From Drosophila persimilis (Eukaryota; Arthropoda; Insecta; Diptera; Drosophilidae), in contig NW_020825289.1 of assembly GCF_003286085.1 (NCBI RefSeq), positions 248,001 to 312,000 of the forward strand: a DNA stretch of 64,000 nucleotides. Direction: 5' to 3'. Positions 33,203-44,254 of this stretch are shown here, one piece after another. Both the position numbers and the translations under genes were made by a program. The stretch's first letter is position 1; each line of letters begins with the position of its first letter. The notes below the pieces were generated by a model that was given only the letters and a program-made list of their open reading frames with translations, was not told the DNA's origin and ran no database searches.

Positions 33203-33574
33203 TAACCGTAACTTTAACATTATTATTGTATGAGCAGAGAGAGCCGCCTATGTTGTAAAGCGTTGACTTTCTGCAGAGCTGCTGCGCTCTCCCGCTAAAG
33301 GGGCTCTCTGCCGCCGCCACTTCGGCAATTACTTTGATCTGCTGCCGCCACTTCGGCAATCACTTTGATCTAACGCCGTCGTCTATAGTTTAGTTCTATG
33401 CTAACCCCTCTGCGCATTGGTTGCATATCGATCTCGCATAAGGTTTATCTGGCAATAGCAAGCAATCGGCTTCCGCTAAGCCACCAAGATTAAATACGAA
33501 TTATAAAGTTTAACCCAAAATCTCTTTTCATTTTTGAAACACATAGGTGCCAAAAAAGCTTGGCATCTCAAACA
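33180..33574 (+). repeat. 3' LTR of BEL copy A
   Basis: 395 bp, preceded by the purine tract GGGGGGAGTA (33170-33179). Equal in length to the 5' LTR with one visible difference. The target duplicate CTCTG follows. Confidence 0.9.
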
Positions 33575-33579
33575 CTCTG

Positions 33580-35420
33580 AATTTAAATTGAAGAATAATA
33601 ATATTAATAATACAAATAATATTAAAGAATCATAAAGGCTTACTCCATCCAGGGATAGAGAAAACCGTCAATTGGTTTAGGGGAAAATACTATTACCCGG
33701 ATTATCAAAAACTAATCCAAAACATCATAAACTAATGTCCTACTTGTAATATTGCCAAAACAGAGCATAGAAATACGAAGTTGGCATTCGAAACCACACC
33801 GGAAATATTGAACATCAGAGAGAAATACGTAATGGATTTCTATATGGTTGGTAACCAACAGTTCCTATCATGTATTGACGTATACTCTAAGTTTTCCACT
33901 CTTGTAGATGTAAAAAGTCGTGATTGGTTAGAGACAAAAAGAGCCATCATGAAAGTTTTTAACGAGATGGGAAAAACAATTGAAATCAAAGCCAACAAAG
34001 ATTCAGCTTTTATGTGCGCAGCATGGCTGAATACGGAAAACGTCCAAATTGAGATCACTTCCAGCTAAAATGGAATATCTGACGTTGAAAGATCACCCTC
34101 ATGTTCGCGATTCTATTGACAAGTGGACAAAACGTCGAAATAGACCCAATAAAATCCCTGTATGGATATCTCATATTCAATACTGGAAAAATAAACATAC
34201 CAATTAATTACGAATATGACTACCTTACAGTAAACATAACAAAAACTGAGGAAACTTATGCAAGACTTATAGAAAAGGCTAACAATTTCAAAGAAGTAAT
34301 TCAAATACAATATTTAGTAGACAAGCTCACAAGGGAAATAAAAGGAAAAATAAACTGAAATAACCAAAAGCAGAAAAAGAGGACTAATAAACATAGTCGA
34401 TACAGCTTATAAATACTTATTTGGAACTTTGGACCAAGAAGATAGGAAAGGACTAGAAAACAAAATAGACAGTCTAGTCAAAAACAGTTTCCAAACCAAT
34501 GAGTTAAACTTAGTAATAGAAACAATACACAAAGGATTTGAGGCGATAAAAAATAAAAACCAATTAGATATTTTGATATTTAACATCCAACACTTCTCAG
34601 AATACATTGAGGATATAGAGTTGGGTATCTAGACTTGGTATATTCAACCCAAAATTATTAAAACAAGATAACCTGAAACATATAAATTCGGAGAAAATAT
34701 TACACATCAAAACTTCAAAATGGCTAAAAGTAGATTCTAATGACATATTAATAGTTTCCAATATTCCAAGCGAAAGCATTAACACCTCAATATACAAAAT
34801 AATTCCCTATCCAGATGAGCACAATAATATTTTAACAGAAATAACATCTGAAGAATATTATGTTGTTAAAAATAATGTACTCAATAAAGACAATACACAA
34901 ATAATAAAAGACGATTGCATAAATGGCATCATACAACAAAAACCTGCAAAATTCCCTTATACAAAAACATATAAGAACATTTAAGTAAACTATATAGAAC
35001 CAAACATTTTATTAACATGGAACCTTCCAAGTACCAAATTAAACCAAAATTGCCTAAATAAAGAGATCATTATAGAAGGAAATAATATCTTCAAAATTTA
35101 CAATTGCTCAATCCAATTAAACAAATTAAAAGTAACCAATTCAATGCTTGATTTTACACAGAATGTCTACATTAGTAATAACTAGATTACGTACAGGCAA
35201 AAGAAATAATCATAGAACATACAAAATTGTATTACATTATACAAACATTACAAACAATAATTACAATTGCATTCATTATAACAATAATAATTATAATAGC
35301 ACATGTAGCCATTAAATTTAGGAAACATCCTAATGCATAATGCATAAACCCGACAATAGAAGAGGAAGAAGAACCGACCTCAACTGTCATACTTAACACC
35401 CCGCATATATATCCTATTTT
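33580..35420 (+). mobile_element. Errantivirus-like element, right part: integrase and degenerate env
   Basis: Continues the element interrupted at 27323. The integrase frame, about 33670-34066, has the zinc-binding CPTCNIAKT-like segment just upstream in another frame, then YVMDFYMVGNQQFLSCIDVY and SAFMCAAWLN; the core is short and degenerate. From 34101 come env-like frames (34101-34358 and 34429-34632), with a basic segment before a second-subunit-like start near 34375 and a hydrophobic stretch near 35220-35320 resembling the membrane anchor. Many stops break it. No 3' LTR was identified. Description only; no functional envelope can be read. Confidence 0.6.
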
Positions 35421-35439
35421 TACTATGAATAAAAAAACA

Positions 35440-36075
35440 TCCTCTTCTCGAAAAAACTTTTCATAGGATTGACTGTTTCAGCAGCGTAACGCTTCTTGAG
35501 GAGTCGGCCATTCATTGCACCTGCCAGTACTGCCTTCTGCCATTCTTGCAGAATGACCTGGTCAAAACATTCCCGGACCCAAAATTGCGGAACTGCAAGA
35601 CCCTTGTGACAGATGTCACCAACGACGGAGAACGAATTGAACGAATCTGCGCAGTTAGTATCTGCAGAACACAATCGGGCGCATAGAGCAGCCCAAGAGA
35701 ATGTGAAGTAGGTGCTGCGCGATTATTACTTTCGCAGCAGAGGTAGTGATAAGCTGCATGTTATGCCAAAAAGCAAAATATGCTGGCCATACCAAAAATC
35801 AGGAATTGGGCGTAACACCATTACCAGTAAGGGTAGGCGAATTAATCCACATTGAAATAATTTCCAAATCAGGGAAATATTTCATTACTGCAGTTCAAAA
35901 ATTATCCAAGTTGTCGATTACGCAGCAAGTTGCTTCACCCATAATCACTGACGTGAAGATACGGATTCTAAAATTGGTAGACATTTGTGTAACAAACCGT
36001 TTTGTTCCGTCTGATTCAGCTGGGCTGGCTCAGCGTTCAGTGGGCGGCCTGCCTCAACAATTTTGTAGCTAGCCC
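35440..36075 (+). mobile_element. Second gypsy-type pol fragment (integrase)
   Basis: Frame 35746-36072 has SCMLCQKAKYAGHTKNQELG and GELIHIEIISKSGKYFITAV, the CxxC half of the integrase zinc domain and start of its core, as in ZAM/gypsy-type elements. The preceding HNRAHRAAQENV segment (about 35660-35700) gives the HH half in another frame. Stops separate the two. It is a separate insertion from the errantivirus to its left, whose own integrase lies at 33.7-34.1 kb. Confidence 0.6.
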
Positions 36076-36880
36076 CCGCCGACAAGTAAGAATGCATGGG
36101 TAAGGTTTGGCTACTGCTATAACAATTATTCATTATTGGTATCTTAAAGCTATCTTACACTACTTTGCCTCCTGCGCTGGCTCGACTGTTGAACTACCCA
36201 AGGCGTGTCCAAGCGTAGCTCCGCCGGACCTAACGACTGGGGCCAATGATTCTTGGCTCGTAGCATAAATCCGTCTCTCAGTCGGCGTCTGACGCGTTCG
36301 ATCTCACTAGACTCCCTTGGCTTGTCGGCCCGATCGTGGCTCGTAACCTGTGAGATGCTCTCCAAGCTCTTGGCTTTGGGCTCAAGTCCGCCTCTCAATC
36401 CTCACACAACGTTTTCGCTTTGTAAAGTATCTCCCCGATAGGCGTGACCGCTTCGTTCTTGGTTCCACCGCTCGTGGCTTACTTTTCACTTGACACCTGA
36501 TATCTCCCTCGGCTGACTGTCCTTCCTTACCGTCGCGACCTTCATCTTAAAGGCTCGCTTCTGCGCCTTACGGGCACGCGGTGCCCATCGGTGTTTCCTT
36601 CATTCTCCACTTGCTTCGTAACGGGACCTGGCTGGTAGCGTTATCTCATGACCATATTTGGCCATGCGCTGGAGCACTGCCGACCCGATCCTGTCGTCCC
36701 GCTGCACTCTCTCCGGGAGAGCTCCCCGCCGGAATTCGCCGCCTCGGGTAACGGCCGCTAGCCCTTAACCCCTGACAATGGGGCAGCCTTTAATTCGGAG
36801 ACTATTCGGACTTTTTTAAAGAACAAGTTCGACATTCATGTAGTAAATTCCTCACCGTTTCACAGGAAAAAGCGGACGGA
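36076..36880. other. Unassigned GC-richer stretch
   Basis: No convincing gene. Minus-strand frames (36150-36398) are Arg/Ser-rich and unrecognised. Base composition differs from the AT-rich flanks, so a distinct origin such as an LTR-element leader is possible, but no repeat partner is visible in the window. Confidence 0.3.
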
Positions 36881-37085
36881 TTTGTTGTGTTATAACTCTC
36901 TCCCTATCATCTAAATTTAAATAACTGCTCTTTCTCTCTCGCTCTCGAACTTTCTGTTCAGTAGCTGTCTCTTTCTCATTAGCTACTTTCTGCAACAGCT
37001 CTCCTCTCTTCCTATTAGCGTTTTTCTGGCACATTGGTCTGATAGCTATTTGTTTGAAAATGTTATTTAATTCACGTGTTTCAAA

Positions 37086-37465
37086 TAATAGGAGCATCAG
37101 GTCTGCCAGTAGGTGTTATTGGAGAAAACGCTTCGGAAGCACGCAATAAATACTATAAGAGTGACAGATGATTACATGCTCGAAAGGATTCACGACGCAA
37201 TAATATGACAGATCTTTTCCAAAGAGCAATGGATTTCTCTGATCCTCTTGTATCGAGCATCTATCTGACAAAAAGATTGGGTGGAAATAAAAAAGATCCA
37301 TTGCCGCAAGCTATTATTGAACTTTTAGAAGCGCCATGTTTTGAAAATATTTGTTATAACAATAATGCTTCCCTAGATACTTATTCTGGTATTTGTGAAA
37401 GTGACGAATCGGATTCTGAAAATGAAAATTCATTTTCAATAGAAGTAGATGTAGAAGAAGATTAA
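37086..37465 (+). pseudogene. Unrecognised protein fragment, possibly a transposon protein C-terminus
   Basis: A first part (37090-37170) reads GASGLPVGVIGENASEARNK YY-type sequence and stops. The frame from 37205 encodes 86 codons, MTDLFQRAMDFSDPLVSSIY, LPQAIIELLEAPCF, then an acidic Ser/Glu tail ending VDVEED. The split frame suggests a decayed gene. Helix-rich start followed by an acidic tail recalls C-termini of some insect DNA-transposon proteins, but I cannot name the family. Confidence 0.35.
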
Positions 37466-37789
37466 TAATAAATTCGTTGTAATTTGAAAAACTTAAGTAT
37501 GCATCCCCCTCTAAGTATTAAGTTGTGATAATATAATACTGTAAAAATATTAATTTGTAAAAATTTTAATAACATATTCTATCATAATGGACTACGTGTT
37601 AAAAATCAATATTAGCGAATCTTTTCTTCTATGGGCGTTTTTTGTGGGCGTGGTCGGATCGGTCTAAAATTTAGATATATATATACACGTCGATAATATT
37701 TTGTGTACTAAATTTGAAGTCTCTAGCTTTATTATTTTAATTTACGTCAAAAAATGGGATCGCTGACCCACTGTGCAGCGATTAGAAGT
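37466..37789. other. No gene seen
   Basis: AT-rich; a short GGGCGTTTTTTGTGGGCGTGG motif at about 37632 is reminiscent of INE-1 interiors but too short to call. Confidence 0.35.
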
Positions 37790-40352
37790 TTTGGGCCTCC
37801 GGATATTGCCACCACAGGTACTAGGCTTGTGGTGCTTAAACTCTTGGTAGGAAACCCACCAAAACGACAAGTTTTTGTCTCACGGGTGGTCCCTGACCAC
37901 ACATCTAATGATGTAACTGCTTTTATATAAAGCAAAATAAGAGCCGTCGGTTTAATGGTGGAGAAGTTTAGTTTTTATGTTCTTATTTTATTAGTTTTAA
38001 TAGTTCTTATGCCAGGGCGATATCACCATTTAAGATAAGTCTCTCCCCGACTTATTTTGACACCATTTGCTCTGCCAAATTTTGGCCGGAGAATTTGGTG
38101 GTGATGGAGTGGTGAAGGAGGCTAAGAAGAAGAATAGGCCCCCCTAACTATTACAAATCATCCCAATGTGCCAACCTCATCTTCCCGTCCTGCTTCCACC
38201 CTTCGAAAAACTAACATCTCGTTTAGTAACATATCAGAATGTTAGAGGCTTACGGAGTAAGCTCAGCATTCTTTTTCCGGGATAGTGTTGCATTTGCTTC
38301 CCACGTTATTGTGTTAACCGAAACCTGGTTAAAGCCGGACATTCTTAGTTCCGAGGTTTTGGCAGGTCTGTACACAACTTTTAGAAAGGACCGTTCGTCT
38401 CGACGTGCAGTAGAGGTTCTCATTACAGTGGACTCTAACTTCACGTCGGAGCACTTCACAGTCCAAGTTCAATATGAACTGGAATTCTAGTATGTAAAAC
38501 TGATTCTTCCCACTTTCGCTATATTCATTACTTGCTCGTATATTTAACATTCCCCGAATATCTCAATTTATGAGCAGCACTTGTCCGCTTTAACCGCTGT
38601 TTCTTCCTCGCTATCAGATAAAGATCATATGAAAGTTCTTTGTGACTTCAACTTGCCAGGAACTGTTTGGTCTTCGATAAACGAGTCTAGTATCCTAGTG
38701 CCCATGTCACGAAATGACCCTGTTGACGGCTTGCTTGACCTGTCCCTGTCTAGGATCCGACCATAGTGTTTTTAACCCGAGCCCTTCCGATCACTTTACC
38801 TGAAGACGCCTACCATCGTACTTTTTTTTACTTATTTTACAATGCTCTTGGGACATTTTTTGATTCTTGTGTCCCGGTTTCTTGTCCGATTCGATCTGGA
38901 AAGCTCCCTTGGTTTACCAAAGAGTTATCCAGCCTAAAAACTTAAAATCAAGACTTTATAAAAATTTCAGGAAGTCGGTTCTCCTAGTTCGGTCAAACTT
39001 TTCAGTTCTTAATGCTCAATGCTATAAGAACTACCGATCTCGATGCAGGATACGTTTTTCTCAGGACCCTAAACAGTTTTACTGCTTAGTAAACAGTAAG
39101 CATAGAACCTCCGCACACCCATCCTCGCTATCATTTTGTAATACGTTGGCAAATAATGATCAGGCAATTAACGATCTTTTTGCCCAATTTTTCCAAACCA
39201 CCTATTCTGAGCAAAGCTACTCTGGTCATCCGTACCCATACGGTTTACCGAGGCCGAACGGAGTCTTCAGTCCCTTGTTAAATGAATGCTCTTTACATCA
39301 TGATCTTCGACTAATTAAGCCGGTGTTTTCACCGGGTCCAGAGGGGGGCCAGGTTGTGTACGCAGGTACTGCGCCGAGACACTGTGTGGACCCTTGCTTA
39401 AACTATTCAACCTGTCCATTGATTCTTCTTGCTTCTCCCCGATCTGGAAGGAATCGTTTATAATTCCTCTCCATAAAAAGGTAGCAAGTCTGATGCCAAA
39501 AACTATAGAGGTATAGCAAAGTTATCCGCTATTCCCAAAATGTTTGAGAAGGTTTTAACGACGCACTTGCAACATCTCTGCAAGTCACTTATATCTCCAA
39601 CTCATCATGGATTTATAAGGCGGCGATCAACCATCACGAATTTGTTAGAGTTTACCTCTTTCATTATTAAAGGCTTTCAAGGTAACTTACAGATGGATGG
39701 TATTTACACCGACCTTAGTAAACCATTCTCTTTTAGCGCATAAACTTGACCTTTTAGGGCTTCCGCCCAACCTCCTGAGATGGATTTCTAGCTAACTTTG
39801 TTCTAGGTCTCAAAGAGTCCTCTTCATAAACTCCCTCTCTTTACCAGTAAAGGTTTCTCCGTGAGTACCGCCGGGCAGCCATCTAGGCCCCATGCTTTTC
39901 TCACTCTTTATTAATGACTTGCCTTCGGTATTAACATACTCTCGAGTATTTATGTATGCGGATGATGTTAAACTCTGTGTCCAGTATAAGGACATTTCAT
40001 TTCATTCTCGCTTGCAATCCGATCTCAATAACTTTCAGTCATGGTGTTGTGTAAACTTGTTACACCTTAATGCTTCGAAATGCAAAGTTATGACATTTCA
40101 TCGTTCTAGCCCTTTGTTGGCTCCCTACACCCTATTTGGTGGTTCTCTTGAGAGAATTACCCTGGTGGATGATCTGGGTGTTATGTTAGACGCCAAATTA
40201 AAGTTTTCCGAATACATTTCTTCCATGGTAAATAACGCCATGGGCGTGCTTGGGTTTATAAAGAGGCGGTCAAAAGAATTTGACGACCCCTATATAACAA
40301 AGACTCTCTATACCTCGCTAGTTCGTCCGATCTTGAAATACGGCTCCTGCAT
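37790..40352 (+). mobile_element. Jockey-type LINE copy J3, degenerate
   Basis: Colinear with J2: ORF1 scrap (PPKRQVFVSRVV), endonuclease (SHVIVLTETWLKPDILSSEV, then KVLCDFNLPGTVWSS), a deletion at about 38752 removing the LSQVNH-to-FVSDP stretch, middle domain (CYKNYRSRCRIRFSQDPKQF), RT (HLQHLCKSLISPTHHGFIRR), a damaged motif A (YTDLSKPF, SFSA in place of the AFDSVNH core) and MYADDVKLCVQY. The intact-looking frame 39892-40368 stops where the copy is cut at about 40352. Many frame breaks; dead. It shows the uninterrupted site (CCAGCCTAAAAACTT) where J2 carries INE-1. Confidence 0.8.
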
Positions 40353-40357
40353 CTTTA

Positions 40358-40835
40358 CGCCAAATTGAACAGCTGTTTCCAGAATCAACTTCGTCTTCCT
40401 CATGCATAACTCGGGCGACGCGTCTCAAACAATTATGTCGTCCATATGAAGCTGCATAACGTCAGAGTTGATTAATTCTTGAAAAATATAGTTTGCGAAC
40501 CGAATGTACGCAGCTGGCGAATTCTTGAATTGGAGCATACTCGAATAATTCTTTGTGACGAAGGCCGTATACGACTCGCTCCGCTCTTCCATAGGCGCAT
40601 GGAAAATTCCGTTTTCAAGGACTTCCTCCATGATCAGGACTGGGAAACAGTCCACGAAACCATGCTGTTTAACATCTTATAATCTACACAAACTCTAATT
40701 GTACTTAATTGTACCATATCTTTTCTTCACGACGACAACATTACTTGCTACATTTATCACATCCAATCCAAGAGTGGCGTCTTTTCGGAGCTGGCTTCGT
40801 CTGTTGATTTGATTAATCCGTCAGGAACTATCTTC
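40358..40835 (-). mobile_element. mdg1/micropia-like LTR element, RT fragment
   Basis: Minus-strand frame 40655-40425 reads FPVLIMEEVLENGIF, TAFVTKN and IFQELINSDVMQLHMDDIIV, with YMDD changed to HMDD. Downstream DNA (40440-40378) matches the RT scrap at 10470-10545. So two dead fragments of the same family lie 30 kb apart in opposite orientation. Confidence 0.55.
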
Positions 40836-40889
40836 TGTAAGACAAGACATATTAGCCCTTACCGCTATTAACCCTAACCGATCCCGATA

Positions 40890-41010
40890 ATATACTGCGA
40901 TAAGTTGCGATATTATTCTGCGATATGATACTGCGATAAGATTTATGCGATATTATTCTGCGATAAGTTTTATGCGATATTATTCTGCGATATGATACTG
41001 CGATAAGTCT
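40890..41010. repeat. Short tandem array of TGCGATA-based units
   Basis: ACTGCGATAAG, TTGCGATATTATTC and TGCGATATGATAC alternate about ten times. The surrounding 40836-41098 contains AATAAA-like signals and may be LTR sequence lying between protease and RT scraps. Function unknown. Confidence 0.6.
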
Positions 41011-41100
41011 GAGGCGATGATTTCGACGATCGACAAGAAGAGAGAAAAGACGTGTAATAAAGAAGTTAATAAAAAACTAAACGAAGAACTGCGCCACACT

Positions 41101-41337
41101 TCAGATGTAATTTTTGTGGGCATCCACTAAAAACTTCTCGTCTTGTTGATCAGATATCAACAGAACGTGTGGCATTGTTGTAATTTTAGGAAGTTTAACG
41201 TTTTTCATGGTCTTCAACACACTCTCTTTGATGATGGTTACATCTGACCATGTATCCAGAAGAAGGTCAAAAAAATCACTGTTCAGACATGAACAATGTT
41301 CATTGAACATATTGTAAACTTTCACCCATGTAAACAA
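41101..41337 (-). pseudogene. Retroviral-type aspartic protease fragment
   Basis: The 78-codon minus frame has LLLDTWSDVTIIKESVLK; the DTG/DSG box reads DTWS, so the catalytic turn is altered. Position upstream of the minus-strand RT at 40655 suggests the same LTR element. Confidence 0.45.
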
Positions 41338-41485
41338 AAAACCGATCTCTAACGAGTCCTAAAATAGTCCTAAAATAACACGTATGTAAGCATGCACTCA
41401 AATAGACACCCGCAGTAAAATGTATCCTTTGCGTAGGTCTAACGATAATTATACAATACAAAATTGTACTTCCTAACTCAAATCA

Positions 41486-41675
41486 CACGAAACGAAACGA
41501 AAATTTCCAATTAATAATTTTGATTAATTTTAATTTATTTATTAAATTAACAATTATCTGTTAATAATGGTACTTAGTTACACGAAACGAAACGAAAATT
41601 TCCAATTAATAATTTTGATTAATTTTAATTTATTTATTAAATTAACAATTATCTGTTAATAATGGTACTTAGTTA
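41486..41675. repeat. Exact 95-bp tandem duplication
   Basis: Units 41486-41580 and 41581-41675 both start CACGAAACGAAACGAAAATT and end GGTACTTAGTTA. No difference was seen. The array lies immediately 3' of the minus-strand LINE at 41676, so it is probably duplicated LINE 3' UTR. Confidence 0.85.
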
Positions 41676-43070
41676 CTAAAGGCGGAAAAAGATAAGTTAA
41701 AAGTTAGCTAAATTTAAATGATTATAAATATTGCATGCAATTAGTTTATGAGACAGTTCAGGGGATAGGGTTTGACAGAGGGAGTTATAATTACGGCATA
41801 AAACCCTAAAAGGTTCATGATCAGCATAATTGGACCTACATATGGGTAGACGGATAGGCCTAAAAGTACGGGTAGGTCTAGATGGAAAGGCCAAGTCAAT
41901 CTGACCCAAGAGAGTTTGGGAGTCAATAAGATTTAGCCTAGACCGGTAGGGTGGCCAGATTCTACCTGAGTCCCAGTTAAAGTTCCGAAGGGCAAAAATT
42001 AAAAATTGCTTTTGCACGGATTCAATAACAGCCTGCTGTTCTTTATACTGCGGACTCCACACACAAGAACAATACTCCAATATAGGACGTACTAACGAGA
42101 TGTACAGTTGTTTCGTAACGTACGGGTCGTCAAACTCCTTGGACCAACGCTTGATGAACGCTAAAACACTCTTAGCTTTATTTACAGTTGCAGCTATATG
42201 GGTGTTAAAACACATCTTATGATCAAAAAGGACTCCGAGGTCATTTGAACTCGAAATTCGCTCAAGGACATGATGTCCTAGAACATATGGGACAAAATGA
42301 GGAGCGCGACGGTAAAATGTCATAAGTTTGCATTTGGAAAAGTTCAGAAAAAGAAGATTAGTTGAACACCACAATAGTAGTTCACTTAGATCCAGTTGAA
42401 GGCGTGTGTGCAAATACCAATCAGAGTAAGACAGACAGATTTTAACATCATCAGCATACATTAGTGTAGTTGAGTATGTTATAACTTGAGGAAGGTCATT
42501 CACATATAACCCACTGTGGATTAGGTTAGAAAACTCAAGAAGGTTAGTCGATGTTGAACGATGTTTGAAAAAACCGTGTTGCGACGGAGATATCAAGCTG
42601 CAACAAAGATGTTTCAGTTGCCGGGTGACCAGGAACTCAAGAAGCTTCGGGATGGCGGAAAGCTTTGCGATACCACGATAGTTTGCAATGTTTGATCTTG
42701 AACCTTTTTTGTGAAGCGGAATGATATAGGACTCATTCCAAATTACTGGGAGACAAGACTGTTCCAAGGAGAGGTTGAAGAGAAAGGTCAAGGGTTTGCA
42801 AAGGGACTGGGCACAGTGTTTTAAGATGCAACTTTATACCTTATCTGGACCCGCAGAAAACAATATGTCCATAGATGACAAACCTTCCAGAACAACGCTT
42901 TCCTCGAAAATGGGCAGAAAAATGCTGTTAGCTTGAGGTAGCTGGTACGGATACGGAGTGGATGCGTTGTAAATATGAGACGAGTACGTTGTTTGGAAAA
43001 AGTTTGCGAATAAATTTGCAATAGCAACAGCAGAAGCTTCTGTTTTGTTCTGGTAATGAAGGGACGGAGG
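41676..43070 (-). mobile_element. Jockey-type LINE of another subfamily, RT with internal deletion
   Basis: Frame 42791-41697 (364 codons) starts FLFNLSLEQSCLPVIWNESY and IIPLHKKGSRSN, passes SQHGFFKHRSTSTNLLEFSN and jumps from NLIHSG to LYVNDLPQV, so motif A and motif B are deleted in frame. It then has MYADDVKICLSY, FIKRWSKEFDDPYVTKQL and the C-terminal RSNYADHEPFRVLCRNYNSL. An upstream part (about 43027-42830) is in a shifted frame. The open frame after losing catalytic segments suggests the deletion is recent. Distinct from J1-J6 by sequence. Confidence 0.75.
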
Positions 43071-43728
43071 TTAACGAGTTAACGAACGAAAATCATTTTT
43101 TAGGATAACTATGAAAGTTTCTACTTTCTACTTGATTATAACAATGACTATTAACGGCAAGGAACAGAAAAAAAAGATAAGGAAAAAAAAGCCGTGTCTC
43201 ACAATAACAACTTAGAGAGGCACTTTGGTCAAGCGCTCACAGCAAAAGTGTCTTTAGATGAGCAGAACCAAAAAAGTGTCTGAGTAAAGTGTTTTTAGTT
43301 TATTTTCGTATATATGTTTATTTATTCATGTTTTCCGCATTTTTTGGGCTATTGTATTGTAATAGGTATATTTATTTGCAAAATTGGCAATAGAACATTT
43401 TCGTTTTGCTTTTCACGATTCATTTTAAGCTCCAATAGTCAAACCGTATAGAATTCACAAAAATTGATAGCTGCCATAAGCATCACACGTACAAGCACGC
43501 ATACATACGCAAAAGACACTTTGTTCGTTTGCTCGCGACAAGATGCCCAGTGAAAAACAGGAACAAAAGAGAAGTGAAAAAATCGGTCTTTGCTTGAGCG
43601 AAGAGCGAGTTGAGCAAAAACAGATTTGATCGGGTCTTTTCAGTCCATTTTCTCAATGTGTCCGTCAATGAGAGGTTCTTATCAGAAACGCCGAAAGTGT
43701 CAACAGTTATTTGCGAACTATGCTTTTA
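43071..43728. other. No gene seen
   Basis: AT-rich DNA between two LINE fragments; no frame or repeat supported. Confidence 0.4.
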
Positions 43729-43859
43729 AGGTAACTTACAGATGGATGTTACTTACTTTCTAGTTCCCTTACTTTTCACACTTTCAGTTCCTTATTAACA
43801 TACTCTGGAGAACTCATGTATGCGGATGATGTTAAACTCCGTGTCCAGTATAAGAACAT
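43729..43859 (+). mobile_element. Jockey-type LINE copy J4, left piece
   Basis: AAGGTAACTTACAGATGGAT, then a collapsed RT segment keeping MYADDVKLRVQY. It is split by BEL copy B; AACAT (43855-43859) is the target duplicate and the LINE resumes at 49841. Confidence 0.7.
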
Positions 43860-44254
43860 TGTTTGAGATGCCAAGCTTTTTTGGCATCTATGTGTTTCAA
43901 AAATGAAAAGAGAATTTGGGTTAAACTTTATAATTCGTATTTAATCTTGGTAGCTTAGCGGAAGCCGATTGCTTGCTATGGCCAGATAAAATTTATGCGA
44001 GATCGATATGCAACCAATGCGCAGAGGGGTTAGCATAGAACTAAAAATAGACGACGGAGTTAGATCAAAGTGATTGCCGAAGTGGCGGCAGCAGATCAAA
44101 GTAATTGCCGAAGTGGCAGCGGCAGAGAGCCCCTTTAGCGGGAGAGCGCAGCAGCTCTGCAGAAAGTCAACGTTTTACAACATAGACGGCTCTCTCTGCT
44201 CATACAATAATAATGCTTAAAGTTACGGTTATTCTTCAGCGGCTGGCCCGAACA
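43860..44254 (-). repeat. 3' LTR of BEL copy B
   Basis: 395 bp, bounded on plus by TGTTTGAGATG and GGCCCGAACA. The purine tract follows on plus as CACTCCCCCCG. Confidence 0.9.

Larger units (their letters stand above)
27324..33574 (+). mobile_element. BEL/Pao LTR retrotransposon copy A, full length with both LTRs
   Basis: A 6251-bp element with 395-bp LTRs, inserted in the errantivirus-like element. CTCTG precedes it (27319-27323) and follows it (33575-33579): a clean 5-bp target duplication. Order is 5' LTR, primer site, gag-protease, broken RT, RNase H, integrase, purine tract, 3' LTR, the normal BEL layout with no env. By eye the LTRs differ at one position (AAAG versus AAGG in the GCATAA-TTTATC block), so insertion is recent, yet pol carries several disabling changes, three shared with copy B. 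Confidence 0.9.

Noticed and set aside
36150-36441. Arg/Ser-rich frames on both strands
   Set aside because: Composition-driven; no homologue recognised.
37600-37745. INE-1-like GGGCGTGG motif
   Set aside because: Too short and lacking either INE-1 end to call a copy.
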